Assembly (NCBI GenBank): GCA_023853785.1
Contig: JAJIRX010000811.1
Location: 1-64,000, forward strand
Reading direction: 5' to 3'
Length of the DNA stretch: 64,000 bases
From: Psilocybe azurescens
Taxonomy: Eukaryota > Basidiomycota > Agaricomycetes > Agaricales > Agrocybaceae
Translations under genes and position numbers: made by a program
Part shown: positions 35,001-46,191 of the stretch, piece after piece
How positions within the stretch are numbered: the first letter of the stretch is position 1
How the letters are laid out: every line of letters starts with the position of its first letter
Notes under the pieces: generated by a model
What the model saw: only the letters and a program-made list of their open reading frames with translations
The model's database searches: none
Told to the model about the DNA's origin: nothing

Positions 35001-37174
35001 GCAGCTTTTCGTTAGCAGAAAACCTCACTGAGGCTAGATCTTTTGCGCTATATTTCAGTGGGAGCAGTGCTTCGTCGTCGACTCCGCATCTTTACATATC
35101 TGCACTGGCAACTTGGCCACGGAACTTAGATCCTTGTCGAGGTTGGAAGTCCCACTTTCCAAGGATTCCTGGTTTCACCAGCCCCTCGCTGGGCAGCACA
35201 CTGAAGATGACTTTATACATGAATAGTCAAGTGAATGCAGTCGCAATTTCGCCGGATGGAAAACAAATTGTCTCTGGCTCGGACGACAATTTGGTGCGGG
35301 TCTGGGATGCATTGACAGGCAACGAATTGAAGGTGTTGAAGGGCCATACAGATTTGGTCAGATCAGTTGGATTTTCGCCAGATGGAAAACAGATTGTCTC
35401 TGGCTCGGATGACAAATCGGTGCGGGTCTGGGATGTGTTGATGGGTGACGAATTAAAGGCGTTAAAGGGCCATACAAATTTGGTCACATCGGTTGCATTC
35501 TCGCCAGATGGCAAACAGATTGTCTCTGGCTCTTACGACAATTCAGTGTGGGTCTGGGATGTGTTGACGGGCAACAAATTGAAGGTGTTGAAGGGCCATA
35601 CAAATTGGGTCACATCGGTTGCATTTTCGCCAGATGGCAGACAGATTGTCTCTGGCTCTTATGATGAATTGGTGCAGGTCTGGGATGTGTCGACAGGCAA
35701 TGAATTGGAGGTGTTGAAGGGTCATACACATTCGGTCACATCAGTCGCATTTTCGCCAGATGGCAAACAGATTGTTTCTGGCTCTTACGACAAATCGGTG
35801 CGGGTCTGGGATGTGTCGACGGGCATCGAATTGAAGGTGTTGAAGGACCATACAGATTTGGTCACATCGGTCGCATTTTCGCCAGATGGCAAACAGATTG
35901 TCTCTGGCTCTTACAACAAATTGGTGTGGATCTGGGATGTCTCAACAGGCAACAAATTGAAGGTGTTGAAGGGCCATACAGGTTCAGTCAGATCGGTTGC
36001 ATTTTCGCCAGATGGCAAACAGATTGTCTCTGGCTCGGACGACAATTTGGTGCGGGTCTGGGATGCGTCAACCGACAATGAATTGAAGGTGTTGAAGGGC
36101 CATACAAATCCAGTCACATCAGTTGCATTTTTGCCAGATGGCAAACAGATTGTCTCTGGCTCTTATGACGAATCAGTGCGGGTCTGGGATGTGTTAACGG
36201 GCAGTGAATTGAAGGTGTTGAAGGGCCATACAAATCCGGTCACATCAGTTGCATTTTCGCCAGATGGCAAACAGATTGTCTCTGGCTCAGATGACAAATC
36301 AGTGCCGGATCTGGGATGTGTCGACGGGCAATGAATTGGAGGTGTTGAAGGGCCATACAGATTTGGTCAGATCAGTTGCATTTTCGCCAGATGGAAAACA
36401 GATTGTCTCTGGTTCTTACGACAAATTGGTGCGGGTCTGGGATGTGTTGACAGGCGATGAATTGAAGGTGTTGAAGGGCCATACAGATTCAGTCAGATCA
36501 GTTGCATTTTCACCGGATGGCAGACAGATTGTCTCTGGCTCAGATGACAATTTGGTGTGGGTCTGGGATGCGTTGACCGGCCACGAATTGAAGGTGTTGA
36601 AGGGCCATACAGATTCAGTCAGATCGGTTGCATTTTCACCAGATGGCAAACAGATTGTCTCTGGCTCAGACGACAATTTGGTGCGGGTCTGGGATGTATC
36701 AATGGGCAATGAATTGAAGGTGTTGAAGGGCCATACAAATTGGGTCAGATCGGTCGCATTTTCGCCAGATGGCAAACAGATTGTCTCTGGCTCTACGACA
36801 AATCGGTGCGGGTCTGGGATGTGTTGACGGGCAACAAATTGAAGGTGTTGAAGGGTCATACAGATTGGGTCAGATCGGTTGCATTTTCGCTAGATGGCAA
36901 ACAGATTGTCTCTGGCTCAAATGACAATTCTGTGCGGGTTTGGGATTTTGTATTTCTGTATATCCAAGAGACAATATCCGATTTCAATCACCATGAAAAA
37001 CACACTGGTTGGCTTCTCTCCCCAGATGGCCGACACCGTCTCATGTTTGTGTGCCCCAAGTTGCTGCTTCCTGATGCTTCCAACATTCTTACTATACCGC
37101 ACTCTTCTTGTTCCTCTGTTGACTTTGTTCATGCAGCCCTTGGCCCTCAATGGAAGGAGTGTTACCATCTGTAG
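32016..37174 (+). CDS. NACHT-WD40 NLR-type protein, multi-exon, with frameshifts
   Basis: A basidiomycete STAND/NLR gene of the HET-E class layout. The start MAEDNPQSSKQSKFF (32016) is proposed; the first exon junctions are uncertain. Clear introns are 32801-32847, 32985-33039, 33179-33234, 33292-33340 and 34948-34999. The N-terminal part is helical and coiled-coil-like. NACHT follows with P-loop FGQTGSGKTT (about 33530), Walker B YLIIIDALDEID (about 33855), and KFFVTSRPDP. A helical linker leads to 14 WD40 units (35.2-36.95 kb), ending ...LGPQWKECYHL. Single-base shifts break the frame near 33820 (between Walker A and B), 36303 (+1) and 36795 (-1). These proteins sense non-self and trigger cell death in other fungi; that role is inferred. 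Confidence 0.85.
35227..36950 (+). repeat. 126-bp tandem array encoding 14 WD40 units
   Basis: Each 42-residue unit runs FSPDGKQIVSGS, then DDxxVRVWD, then TGNELKVLKGHT. Units differ mainly at a few positions after GHT (DLV, NWV, DSV, NPV) and after GS (DDN, YDK, YDE). Nucleotide identity among units is very high. Fourteen matches two seven-bladed propellers. The last unit (NDNSVRVWDFVFL) is truncated. Confidence 0.95.
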
Positions 37175-38790
37175 TGTCCACCCATTTATTATCTCCTTAT
37201 ACTCTTATCATTGAAATAAAAATCTGATTTGTAATTCTGTGACAACACATTCTACTTTTCTCCTCCATGCAAATTGGCCATGTTAAAATGCTGTGTAATG
37301 CACTTTACATGTGCCTTGAATACCTTCTCTACATTCTGCAGATGTCCACACCTGTCATCTTATCCATAATAGAGAACCTTCAGTTCTGTTGCTGCACTGT
37401 GATGATTTTTTCTCTCCTTAACCAGTTTCCAGGATCATGTAGACAATCTTTTAACAGTATTACGACTTCACTAATACCAGATTAGAATAATGATGTGTAC
37501 TTTTGAGGGATAGAGCTGTAGGTAGGTGCAAGGACAATTGCTCTACAGCATTTGCCACTCTTTGGCATGCAAGGCTCCAGGAGTGGGTACGTGGCAACTT
37601 CTGGAGAGACTGGAAAATCAAAAAATGGAATTTTGAGCTATCTAAGGACATTGGCAGTATAATGTAGGCTACGTGCAGAGTTTTGGTCCATAATTTCAAT
37701 TTCGCAAATATATTGATTTTGACAAATGGAATGAACAGAAAGCATTAAACATAGGGACTCATAAATGTCATGCAACACAATTGCTCTCAAGAAAGTATCG
37801 AACACATTGTCTGAATGGAATTTGAGGTGTTCTTCAGAAATCGAAAGTACAGCTTGTCATCTGTTAGCATGGAAGCTGTATTCAACGAGTATATTACACT
37901 AGAAGAGTGTTAGTGCTATTAATATTAATACTACTTTTAGTGCGACATCTGTTTTGTCATGGGCACAGTCAGAACGTTTGCAGTAAGGAGGAAATCAAGC
38001 AAGTGGAGCAAGGGAAAGCACATTGATTAGACGAAGAGCGAGAACTATGTATGAACTAGCTAAGTAGGAACTGAAAGAACAATACATATCATTCAAGGAG
38101 GTAGAAGTCTGAGAGACAACAAGAGGATGAGAAGGGAATGATGCCAGAAACAAGAGAGAAGGATGCAAGAAAAGGATAGTCCAAAGTATGATATGTATAA
38201 GAACAATGATGGACAAAGGAGAAAGGGGAGGAGGAGAAAGGAGGTGAAGGTGAAGGTGACAAGTAAACACAAAAGGTAAAGGCAAGAGATGAAGGATGAG
38301 AGATATGAACAAAGACCGTGACAAGAGAAGGAACAAGACATGAACAGCATCACAAGGTCATGCATGGCCTTGATCGTGACATGTTTTACTTGTATTGTGG
38401 ACTGAGGCTTTGCCCAGCGTTACGAAGTCCTTTTGTTACACTGCCCTTTAGTCTCCATTTGTAACATTGGGTCCCCTGGGCTTGTGATCGATATTCGGAA
38501 ATCTTTGGTATGTGTTGACTATCTGCTGGTTGCTTAATTTGGAACTTGGTCATTCTGACATATACTTTGCAGTGCCAAAATCCAGCAAGTGCAAATACTT
38601 TGATTGTGGCAGCCAACCTGAGCATCCAAAGCATTGAAAACCTTTAATATGACATTTTATTCAATTTTCTCTTTTATAGTCACTATACTATCTACACTAA
38701 AAGCATAGCACATGGAATAGCAGGGTATGAATGCAAGATGTTGACCTGTCAGAACTTGGAACAGTAATTGTAGTGGATTGTAATGTTTGG
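37175..38790. other. No gene seen; AT-rich and purine-rich spacer
   Basis: After the NLR stop there are possible 3' processing sequences (AATAAAAA near 37215). About 38100-38330 has a purine-rich stretch whose hydrophobic minus-strand frames reflect TC-rich composition. No domain, repeat pair or RNA gene was recognised. Confidence 0.5.
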
Positions 38791-38798
38791 CTAGGCAG

Positions 38799-39735
38799 TA
38801 GGGCCGTACCGTAACAGTCACGGTTGTATGCCTTAGACCTACGGTGGAGCTGTAACCTGTATCTTTAAAAAATCAGCCCTCACAATATGTATGGCTTATG
38901 GTACAGCCAATTCAGAATATGGTATGGATGTATGTTCAGAAAACGTGCTTTATTTCTGTGTCTAGAGTATAGAAAGTAGTGTAGGAAGAATTTAAAAATT
39001 AAATCACCAGTCATCTTTCAAAAATGCAATGCATGCAAGCCTCAGACATTGTTTTACCAACATGAGAACCCTTATTGTCTCTGGAATAAGACTGCTCCAT
39101 TGCAACAAAATTGTGTCACCGCCACTGGACAATATTCTCTCAACAGAAACAGCTGATCCTAGTTAATATCAGGATGAGAACAGTTTTATATGAGATAACG
39201 TGCAAATTTCTCACCAGGTTTTGACTTTAATATTCAAATAATTGGAAAAAAGTAGCCACGAAATCACTGGTTGCTAATTTACTGTTCAATTACTACATTC
39301 TCTTCACCAAAAACCAGGTACAGAAGCAAACTGATTACCTTAAAAGAGATTGTTAGTGGACATCCGTTCAATATATATACCACAAATCTTCACTTGGCGA
39401 GGGTGATCTGGACAACACTACAGGTAGCAGAGCTGCCCCTGCACTTTACATCATGCGAGTTGCTGAAGATGGTGGAAGTGGGTCCACAGGCATCATTGAA
39501 ATAGTGATATTGATCTGCACTTTAAGATTTTTATTGTTAAAGGTTCAAATTTTTAACTCAGTGGTATCTACCGTATATGGCCAATACGGACTGTATATAT
39601 ATATATGGGTGATACAGTAAGCAAACCATACTGTAGGTGGTGACTTTCCAAGCCTCACAATACGGCAGCTGTAAGTTATGTAATCATACCGTAGGAGCTG
39701 TATACTGCAACATACGGTTGCAGTGCACAGCCCTA
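38799..39735. mobile_element. 937-bp hAT-like non-autonomous element with 8-bp target duplication
   Basis: The 8-mer CTAGGCAG flanks it exactly on both sides (38791-38798 and 39736-39743). Its ends read TAGGGCCGTAC on the left and TAGGGCTGTGC as the reverse complement of the right, similar to short hAT inverted repeats. Subterminal regions are rich in ACCGTA/TACGGT words (for example 39565-39590, 39660-39720). No transposase is encoded; the frame at 39271-39504 is unrecognised. Confidence 0.8.
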
Positions 39736-40934
39736 CTAGGCAGTTCCAGAGCATGACTAAGTGAAAACAATGTTAGATAAATAAAAACACTAGACTGAAA
39801 AGCATACAGCTTACTATATTGGAAGAAAATAGCAGAAACTTGAGGGATAGGTTGGTTTTGATATTTGTATTCATTAATGAATAAAATAATCACTTTGAGA
39901 ATTGACTTCTTGGGATGTACCTCTAATACAATATAAGTATAAATGGCACTGGACTGAGTGTTTATCATCATGTTTGACATGTTCTGGGGTGCATGCAACT
40001 TGAAATAAATCCCTCCCAATTACAAATAAAAGAAGCAATAATAAACAAAAGGATCTCCAGAGCCATCAATTGCACAACAAGCAGGATAAAACAATGTACC
40101 AGGAAGCCTCCATGGATCTTTCACTCGAAGCATCAAAGCAAAAAGTGGGAAGTGATAGGTGAACACAAGGAGTCTTAATGTACACTTTGCACCTGCAGAG
40201 TGGCCAATCAAAGCTGAGGTGCAAAAATCATGTGATGTGAGTATTGATTAACGGCGAAAGCAGAAAAGCAACTTGCTACAGAAAACAGTACATAATACAC
40301 CAGTGCAGTCAGGAACAGGAATCCGAGCAGTGTGAAGAGCACAATTCTGAACAGGAGTCAATCAATATCATATGATCATGTGTCAGTGTGGTTGCGCAGA
40401 ACATTGTCTTTTCTAGATTGAAATGAATTGAGTTTGTGACATTAGCAGCTGTGTAGATGAAGGGTTTAGAAAGAGGGACAAGTGGTTGTACATACCTCAG
40501 AAGACACCCCATAGAAGACCACTGCTGAGCTTGACACCTACTACATATCTGATACATGCCCTTCATAAGCTTGTACCCCACTCGGCAATGGATATTGAGA
40601 AAGAGGGACAGGAGGTCTGAGATGAGGGATAGTAATAGTGTAAATCCACCAATGGAAGCCAGGAGCTGTGCAAGAGGAGGTATGATAACTGTAACACCAT
40701 ACATGTAAGGGATAAAACTATAAGGAAACCCCTTTCTCAGAGAAACTGGGGGTTTCTTGAGGGTTTCAGAGAAACCCTTCATTTTTGAAAGTAGTGGCCA
40801 AATGAAAGTTTTGGGTAGCATCCAGTGGTGTAGTGACTTCAGGTCACACTCATGATAAACTTTTGAGTCTTCTTTCTTAGGGTAGCAACTGTTATATTGC
40901 TAGCAACATTGATCCTCAGGGTTCAAGAAAAATT

Positions 40935-42387
40935 GTGCAAAAGGGCTTGCTATTTTTGATTGCCCCCAAACATTCTGTTGAGTGCTTGAGACACCTGAGC
41001 CAGAGGACTTGGGTGTGTATCATGCAATACGGCAGCATTAACATACACTCAATTTGCATTGCCTTCTCCTTCTACAACATTCTCAGAGACTTTTTTTTGT
41101 GTTTGACTGTGGGTCAGGCTTCTTTGCTCACATACCCACTTATCTCTCCTCCAAAATCTGTTATATCTGTGTCTTTCAGCCATGATCTTCATTCCTATGA
41201 CTCTGCCATAAATATTTATCCTTTTGAGTCAGTTCTCCATATTCAAGACATTCAGCTGATCCTCTCTCAAATGGACATTGCATTTAACAATGGCATGAGG
41301 TCCATGAGAGTTTGCCAGTGTCTAGCTGGAGATAGTGTGATTGTGAATTATTACCATTTTTCAAAGGTTTGTGAAACAGTATTTCACGTTTTAAGTGTAT
41401 TTAGACTTGGAGCTGACCCTTCTTTTGATATGTTAGATTCATTTATTCAAGCTCGTTAACAACTACCAAGGACCCATTAAGTCTGCACAGAGTTTGCTCA
41501 ATGTAGCAAGATGTGCAGACCTTCAATTCCTCCAGAATTTGCAAACTGGTTGAATGATCAGAAAATCTGCTCCTTCATCAAGGGATTTTATAATTCAGTC
41601 CTTCAGCTTTACTGTCTTGGAGATCTCCTTGATGAGAACTGGCTAGATGAAGATGTCTATAATAGTCTTCTTGAACTTTGATATTTTGGTCATCATGCAT
41701 CAGATTCTGGTCCTTCCACTACCACTACCCCCATCTGTTTTATATCTGCCAACAACATTCTACAATAATGCTTGTGACCTTTACAGGTCCTTCCCAAGAA
41801 TCTACAGCAAGAAACTCCAGAGTATTTGCAAGCGCATTAGGGAGACCCGCATTACTAATGTGGCTTTTACAATTTGAAAAAATAATCATTATGCATCCTA
41901 TACTTGGAAGTACAGCAGCTCAGTGCTTGAACATGGCAATTCACTTCACAGGCCTCCTGCTCATGATGCACTGCCTGTTTTTCAATGGCTTCTTGCTGGT
42001 ATTGAAATTGAAGCTGTCACCTCAATCAAAGAGGGTGTTATTGTGCTCCAGGGTGTCAATGGACTGGGAACTGGAAGCTGTGGTATAGCCTCCATCAATT
42101 TTATAGAGCACTCTGTGGACCCACATATTGTGTTATGGACAAGCCCACATGCCAAGGATTTTTGGGATGGTGCCTTACATGATTTTCTTGTGTATCATAA
42201 ATGTGCATTGGAGAACAATGCTGATCAGCCTGACTGGTTTGAAAGCTGTATAACTGAGACACCATGGGCGAGTATTCGATATGGAGCATACTGGTTACTC
42301 AGACTACAATATGTTTTTACCCACAGTAGGCTTATGCTGTTGTTCTGCCAAAATGTGCCTGTTATACTCACTGGTTTCAAATTTTAG
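40935..42387 (+). pseudogene. Ulp1/C48-like cysteine protease domain carried by the MULE
   Basis: After a decayed N-terminal region (41.0-41.46 kb), frames read IPPEFANWLNDQKICSFIKG and LGDLLDENWLDEDVYNSLLE, the WL-[ND] entry of Ulp1-like domains. A candidate catalytic His lies in NNHYASYTWK (41881-41910), an Asp in HRPPAHDALPVF (about 41945-41980) and a Cys in GTGSCGIASINFIEH (42068-42112). The order His-Asp-Cys fits C48 peptidases, which cleave SUMO-like modifiers. Several stops and shifts break the frame. The protease is upstream of, and on the same strand as, the transposase, probably one original polyprotein. Confidence 0.6.
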
Positions 42388-42981
42388 GTCAATCATCCCA
42401 TATATGCCTTTCAATCAGTTTCTGCCAGTCTGAATAAAAGAACATCCCTTCCTTTGGTTGAAGAGCTTAACCGTGAATTGGTTCTTAACTGAACTTTTTC
42501 AAAATCACTGCCCATATCGCAGCAGCCACATGCCAGCCCAAGTGAGAAAGGGATAGAAGGTGTATCACAGCTCCTTCCATCACTGAATATTACCCCAATT
42601 AATGAACATAAACACCTCACATTCCTCACAACATGCAGTCTCCACCTTTACACATTACATCACCAACTCAGTCTCCCCCCACTCAAAAGGCAAAAAAACA
42701 AGCCTTTTCTGATTTCCAATGCTATCTCAAATACATGAAAGGCCAAAGTTGCAAGGAACAAATCTATTGGAGATGAGAATATCATTATTGCTGCAAATTC
42801 AGACAATACAAAGAATAAAAACTGGTCTATCAAGGATTTTTTTATTACACCACCAGCACAATCATCAGCCTCTTTGCAGGATGCAAAGACATCCAATGTT
42901 ATTGATTTAACATCTCCAATGCCCTTTGTTAAGCCTAAACCACCATGAACACCCTCTCCAACACCTGTAAAAGCAAAAACT

Positions 42982-45690
42982 GTGATTGGTTTAATGACAC
43001 CACCAAATCAAGCATTAAAATTATCAGACAGTATGCTGAAGACAGAGAGGAAGCACACACACTCAGTCATTCCAGCTCCAGGCCCAGTCATGGAGGGAAA
43101 CATATACAGCACAGTGGATGAGGCCATGAATGCTATTCTTAGTCAAGAACTAGCTCTTGGCCATGTTTGGAGACATGCACAATCCCACAGTGACAGCTAT
43201 GGACTGAATAAATTGACTGTATGGTGTAACCATTACCAAAATCCTAAACCAAAGCACAGCATGAGCATTGATCCATCTGATCACTGCCATACAAAATCTC
43301 AAAGGACAAATTGCAGTGCTCATGTCAATATCAACCGCCTCATAAACACCACTTCATTCCACATCACCACCATAGCTTGGAATCATAATCATCCACCTGA
43401 AATCCCTCCAGGAGGTGTTCCCCATAGGCCACCTACCATTGAGCAGAGACAACTTGTGGCTGAGCTTGCTATAGCCACAGGTGTTAAGTTTAATAGAGCA
43501 CAAGTTGCAACTATCCTGGAGAAAACAGCAGAAAAGCTACCTGAACAGCAACATTGGCATACTCTTGAGCCTCATCAGATCAGTAACATAATAATGCACT
43601 CACAAAACATCACACACACTGTGATAGAAGAGCTTGGCAGAGATTTCAGGTCCATCATTGAAAACCTTGAACAGAAAGCGCTAGATGATCCTTGTTGGTA
43701 GTGTAAATTGAAAATGGATAACCAAGGTGTTGTGATTGCGATTTGGTGGCAATCACCACTGCAACTTGACCTCACCATTTGCTTTTCTGACATTCTTATC
43801 AATGATAACTCATACAACTGTAACTGAACTGGATATCCTCTCAACACTGGCATTGTTATTGATAATTTTGCAAAGTCATGTAATGCATGGTATGTCTTGC
43901 AACAAAAAAGAAGATGAAGGCCTTCATTCCTGGGTTTTTCAGTGTCATCTTGAGAGTACAAATTGGATTCCACCTGAAGTACTTGTCACTGACTGTCATA
44001 GAGGACTCATCTCCAGTGCAAAACATACTTTGCCTCTCACTGATCACATATACTGCATCAATCATCTTGACAACAATATCACTGCAAATCTTTGTGCTGC
44101 AATTGGGATTGACTGGCCAAACTTTCAATGAGATTTTTGGGCCACTTACAGAGCTGTTTCTCCTGAAGAGTTTGATCAACTTTGGAATCATCTCATCTGC
44201 TGTTATCCTGCAGGTGGTCAGTACTTGAATGAAGAACTCTATCCATGCCAACAATGATGGGCTTGAGCATGGATTAGATCAAAATTTACAGCAGGAGTAC
44301 GCACAAATGGATGTGTTGAGGTCAAAAATAGAGTAAATAAAGGCCTTGGTGATGCAAAATCAACATATTCAGAGCTTTTCAATGCTTTGAATATGAGAAC
44401 CAACGGACAAGAGGTGAACAATATGATTCAAGTACGAGATGTAAGTCACTTTTATTCAACATTTCATTTTGCACATGGCAGCTTACCAGTTCTAGTCATT
44501 GCACTGACAACATCCAGGAAATATTGAAACTATATTCTCTGGTCCACTAAAGCTTCTCCGAGAACATGTTGGACCATTTGCTCTTCAAAAATGTTATGCT
44601 GAAATGCTGGATAGTATATATGTATTACCAAACAGAAGTCCTGAACTGGCCAGACAGTGTATGTGACTGGGATGAATACACAATAGCCATGGATCAAGAA
44701 ATTGGCTTTGACTGGCAAGAAGGTGAGGAACAGGTGGGCATATATAAGATATATTTATTAGGAACACATACTCACTGACGCCTAAAGAAAATGATATCTA
44801 ACTTCTCAAACGACAATGCTCACATTTCAACAAAGTGGCTCCTACAACTGATCACTGGTTGTGGACTTTGTGTTGAGCATTTGCTATATATATCACACCA
44901 CGGAACAGGCTCAGTACACATCATGGCAATTCTTGATGATCAATGATTTGTTTGCAACTGCTGCATGATAACAAACCTAGGAATTCCATGTCGACATTAC
45001 TTTCAGGCCCTTACAGTGGTGAAAGAGCTTACATTTCAATTAGAGATGGTATGGCTGAGGTGAATAACGTGCAAATATTTTCTTCCTTCTACTAATACAA
45101 CTCTATGTACATCAGATGGTACCAGAACCACAAGTTGGACCCCAAAACAGTCCCCCGGTACTGCATGTGGTTATGCAATGAGCGAGACACAAAGAACTGA
45201 GTTGTTAGATATGCACTCAGCTTCCACCATTCAAGCCACCATGATTTCCAATCCTCTCCAAGATGGACCACTGCATACATCTCCCTCACCTCCAACAGCA
45301 ACAGTCCCAGCCCGTGTGGTCCTTCATACAGCCAAGGCAGCATTGAGATCATTGTTGTATGGTATCCAGACTCAGGAGCAACTGGATGATCTGGTGGAGA
45401 ATCTGTCTGATTTAAGGTAAGTTTGACAAATGTATGTCTATACAAACAACTAAACAACACTTACAAGAGATTCAAATCAAGAAGCTGAGACACAAGAGCA
45501 GATCTGTGACCCTCCCCTTTACAATCCAAAAGGAAGACCAAGGACACAGTGCATAACTTGTCCAACTGAGGGGCATCCAAGGGGTGAAGGAGCACAATCA
45601 GGACCACTAGGTGGCCACTGAACACGATGCTGCACTAAGTGCCACCAAACTGGTCATAACCGCACCACCTGTCCAGCTTCTTGAGACATG
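42982..45690 (+). pseudogene. MULE transposase with FAR1-like, SWIM and CCHC domains
   Basis: The first open part (42982-43701) contains a FAR1/WRKY-GCM1-like zinc domain (WCNHY, TNCSAHVNI, WNHNHPPEI). The MULE core follows in pieces: ILINDNSYN, GIVIDNF, HSWVFQCHLESTNWIPPEVL, VTDCHRGLISSAKHTLPLT and YCINHLDNNITANL, then FWATYRAVSPEEFD and TAGVRTNGCVEV. A SWIM finger CNCCMITNLGIPCRHYF lies at 44955-45003. The C terminus has GRPRTQCITCPTEGHPRGEG and a CCHC knuckle, CTKCHQTGHNRTTC (45629-45672). Numerous stops show the copy is inactive. Confidence 0.75.
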
Positions 45691-46191
45691 GTCAAAACAG
45701 AATACCCTAGTGAAGCTGAAAGTTACTCACCATAATTATTAGTGGCCCTATGTGTAGACAGCCTCTGTGCAACATTGACATGTATCCTGCATGAGAATTT
45801 GAGATAGCGAGAATTGAAACCCTGAGAAAGGGGGTTTCTCTATAGTTTTATTCTACATGTAAGGGCTTCATTTTGATAAGAGCATGATAAGGACTCACAG
45901 TTCCAGATATCAATGACTCCGACCAGAGCCATCACATAGAAATAACTGAGTTGGAAGTTCAGCTTACACTGTGCCAGCCATACATTCAGCCAGAACATGC
46001 ATTCAGCCAGAACAGTGCGCTTCAGGGTAGTTGAAACAATAGAGTCTGGCGAGCAAGTTCAGTGACAGATAAGAGTAGTGATAGGTTTTGAAAATTTTCA
46101 CCTGCACCATCTGGTTTGCACTGTCAGTGAGAAAAACACTGTTCTTTGAGAGAATGCAAAGCTGATGATCATATTGTTCATTATAAGCCAT

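Larger units (their letters stand above)
40711..45853 (+). mobile_element. 5.1-kb Mutator-like element with 11-bp target duplication
   Basis: TACATGTAAGG occurs exactly at 40700-40710 and 45854-45864. The ends are inverted repeats of about 32 bases: left GATAAAACTATAAGGAAACC, right (reverse complement) GAATAAAACTATAGAGAAAC, both continuing CCCTTTCTCAG. The left end also has internal fold-back copies of GAAACCC. The interior encodes a Ulp1-like domain followed by a MULE transposase, all plus strand and decayed. Confidence 0.85.
39980..46191 (-). pseudogene. GPI1/PIG-Q-like gene, decayed, interrupted by a MULE
   Basis: Minus-strand fragments follow the order of fungal GPI1, a subunit of the ER GPI-GlcNAc transferase that starts GPI-anchor synthesis. 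They are FWLNVWLAQCKLNFQLSYFY (about 45.99-45.93 kb), GGFTLLLSLISDLLSLF (about 40.66-40.60), KDNVLRNHTDT (about 40.41-40.37), VLFTLLGFLFLTALVYYVLF (about 40.33-40.28) and HFPLFALMLRVKDPWRLP (about 40.16-40.10). The family consensus is hydrophobic with several membrane spans, as here. In-frame stops and shifts lie between them. A GT...AG pair (GTGAGTCC near 45.89 kb, TTGCACAG near 40.67 kb) suggests the MULE entered an intron. Confidence 0.5.

Noticed and set aside
35227..36859. Long open minus-strand frames opposite the WD40 array
   Set aside because: They follow from the repeated codon pattern of the array on the other strand and have no domain of their own.
37995..38365. Hydrophobic minus-strand frames suggesting a membrane protein
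   Set aside because: Composition is a purine/pyrimidine-skewed stretch giving Leu/Ser/Phe codons; two frames are equally hydrophobic, with no conserved pattern.
45092..45460. Minus-strand frame of 122 codons within the MULE
   Set aside because: The plus strand carries the conserved transposase C-terminal region there, so this is a shadow.
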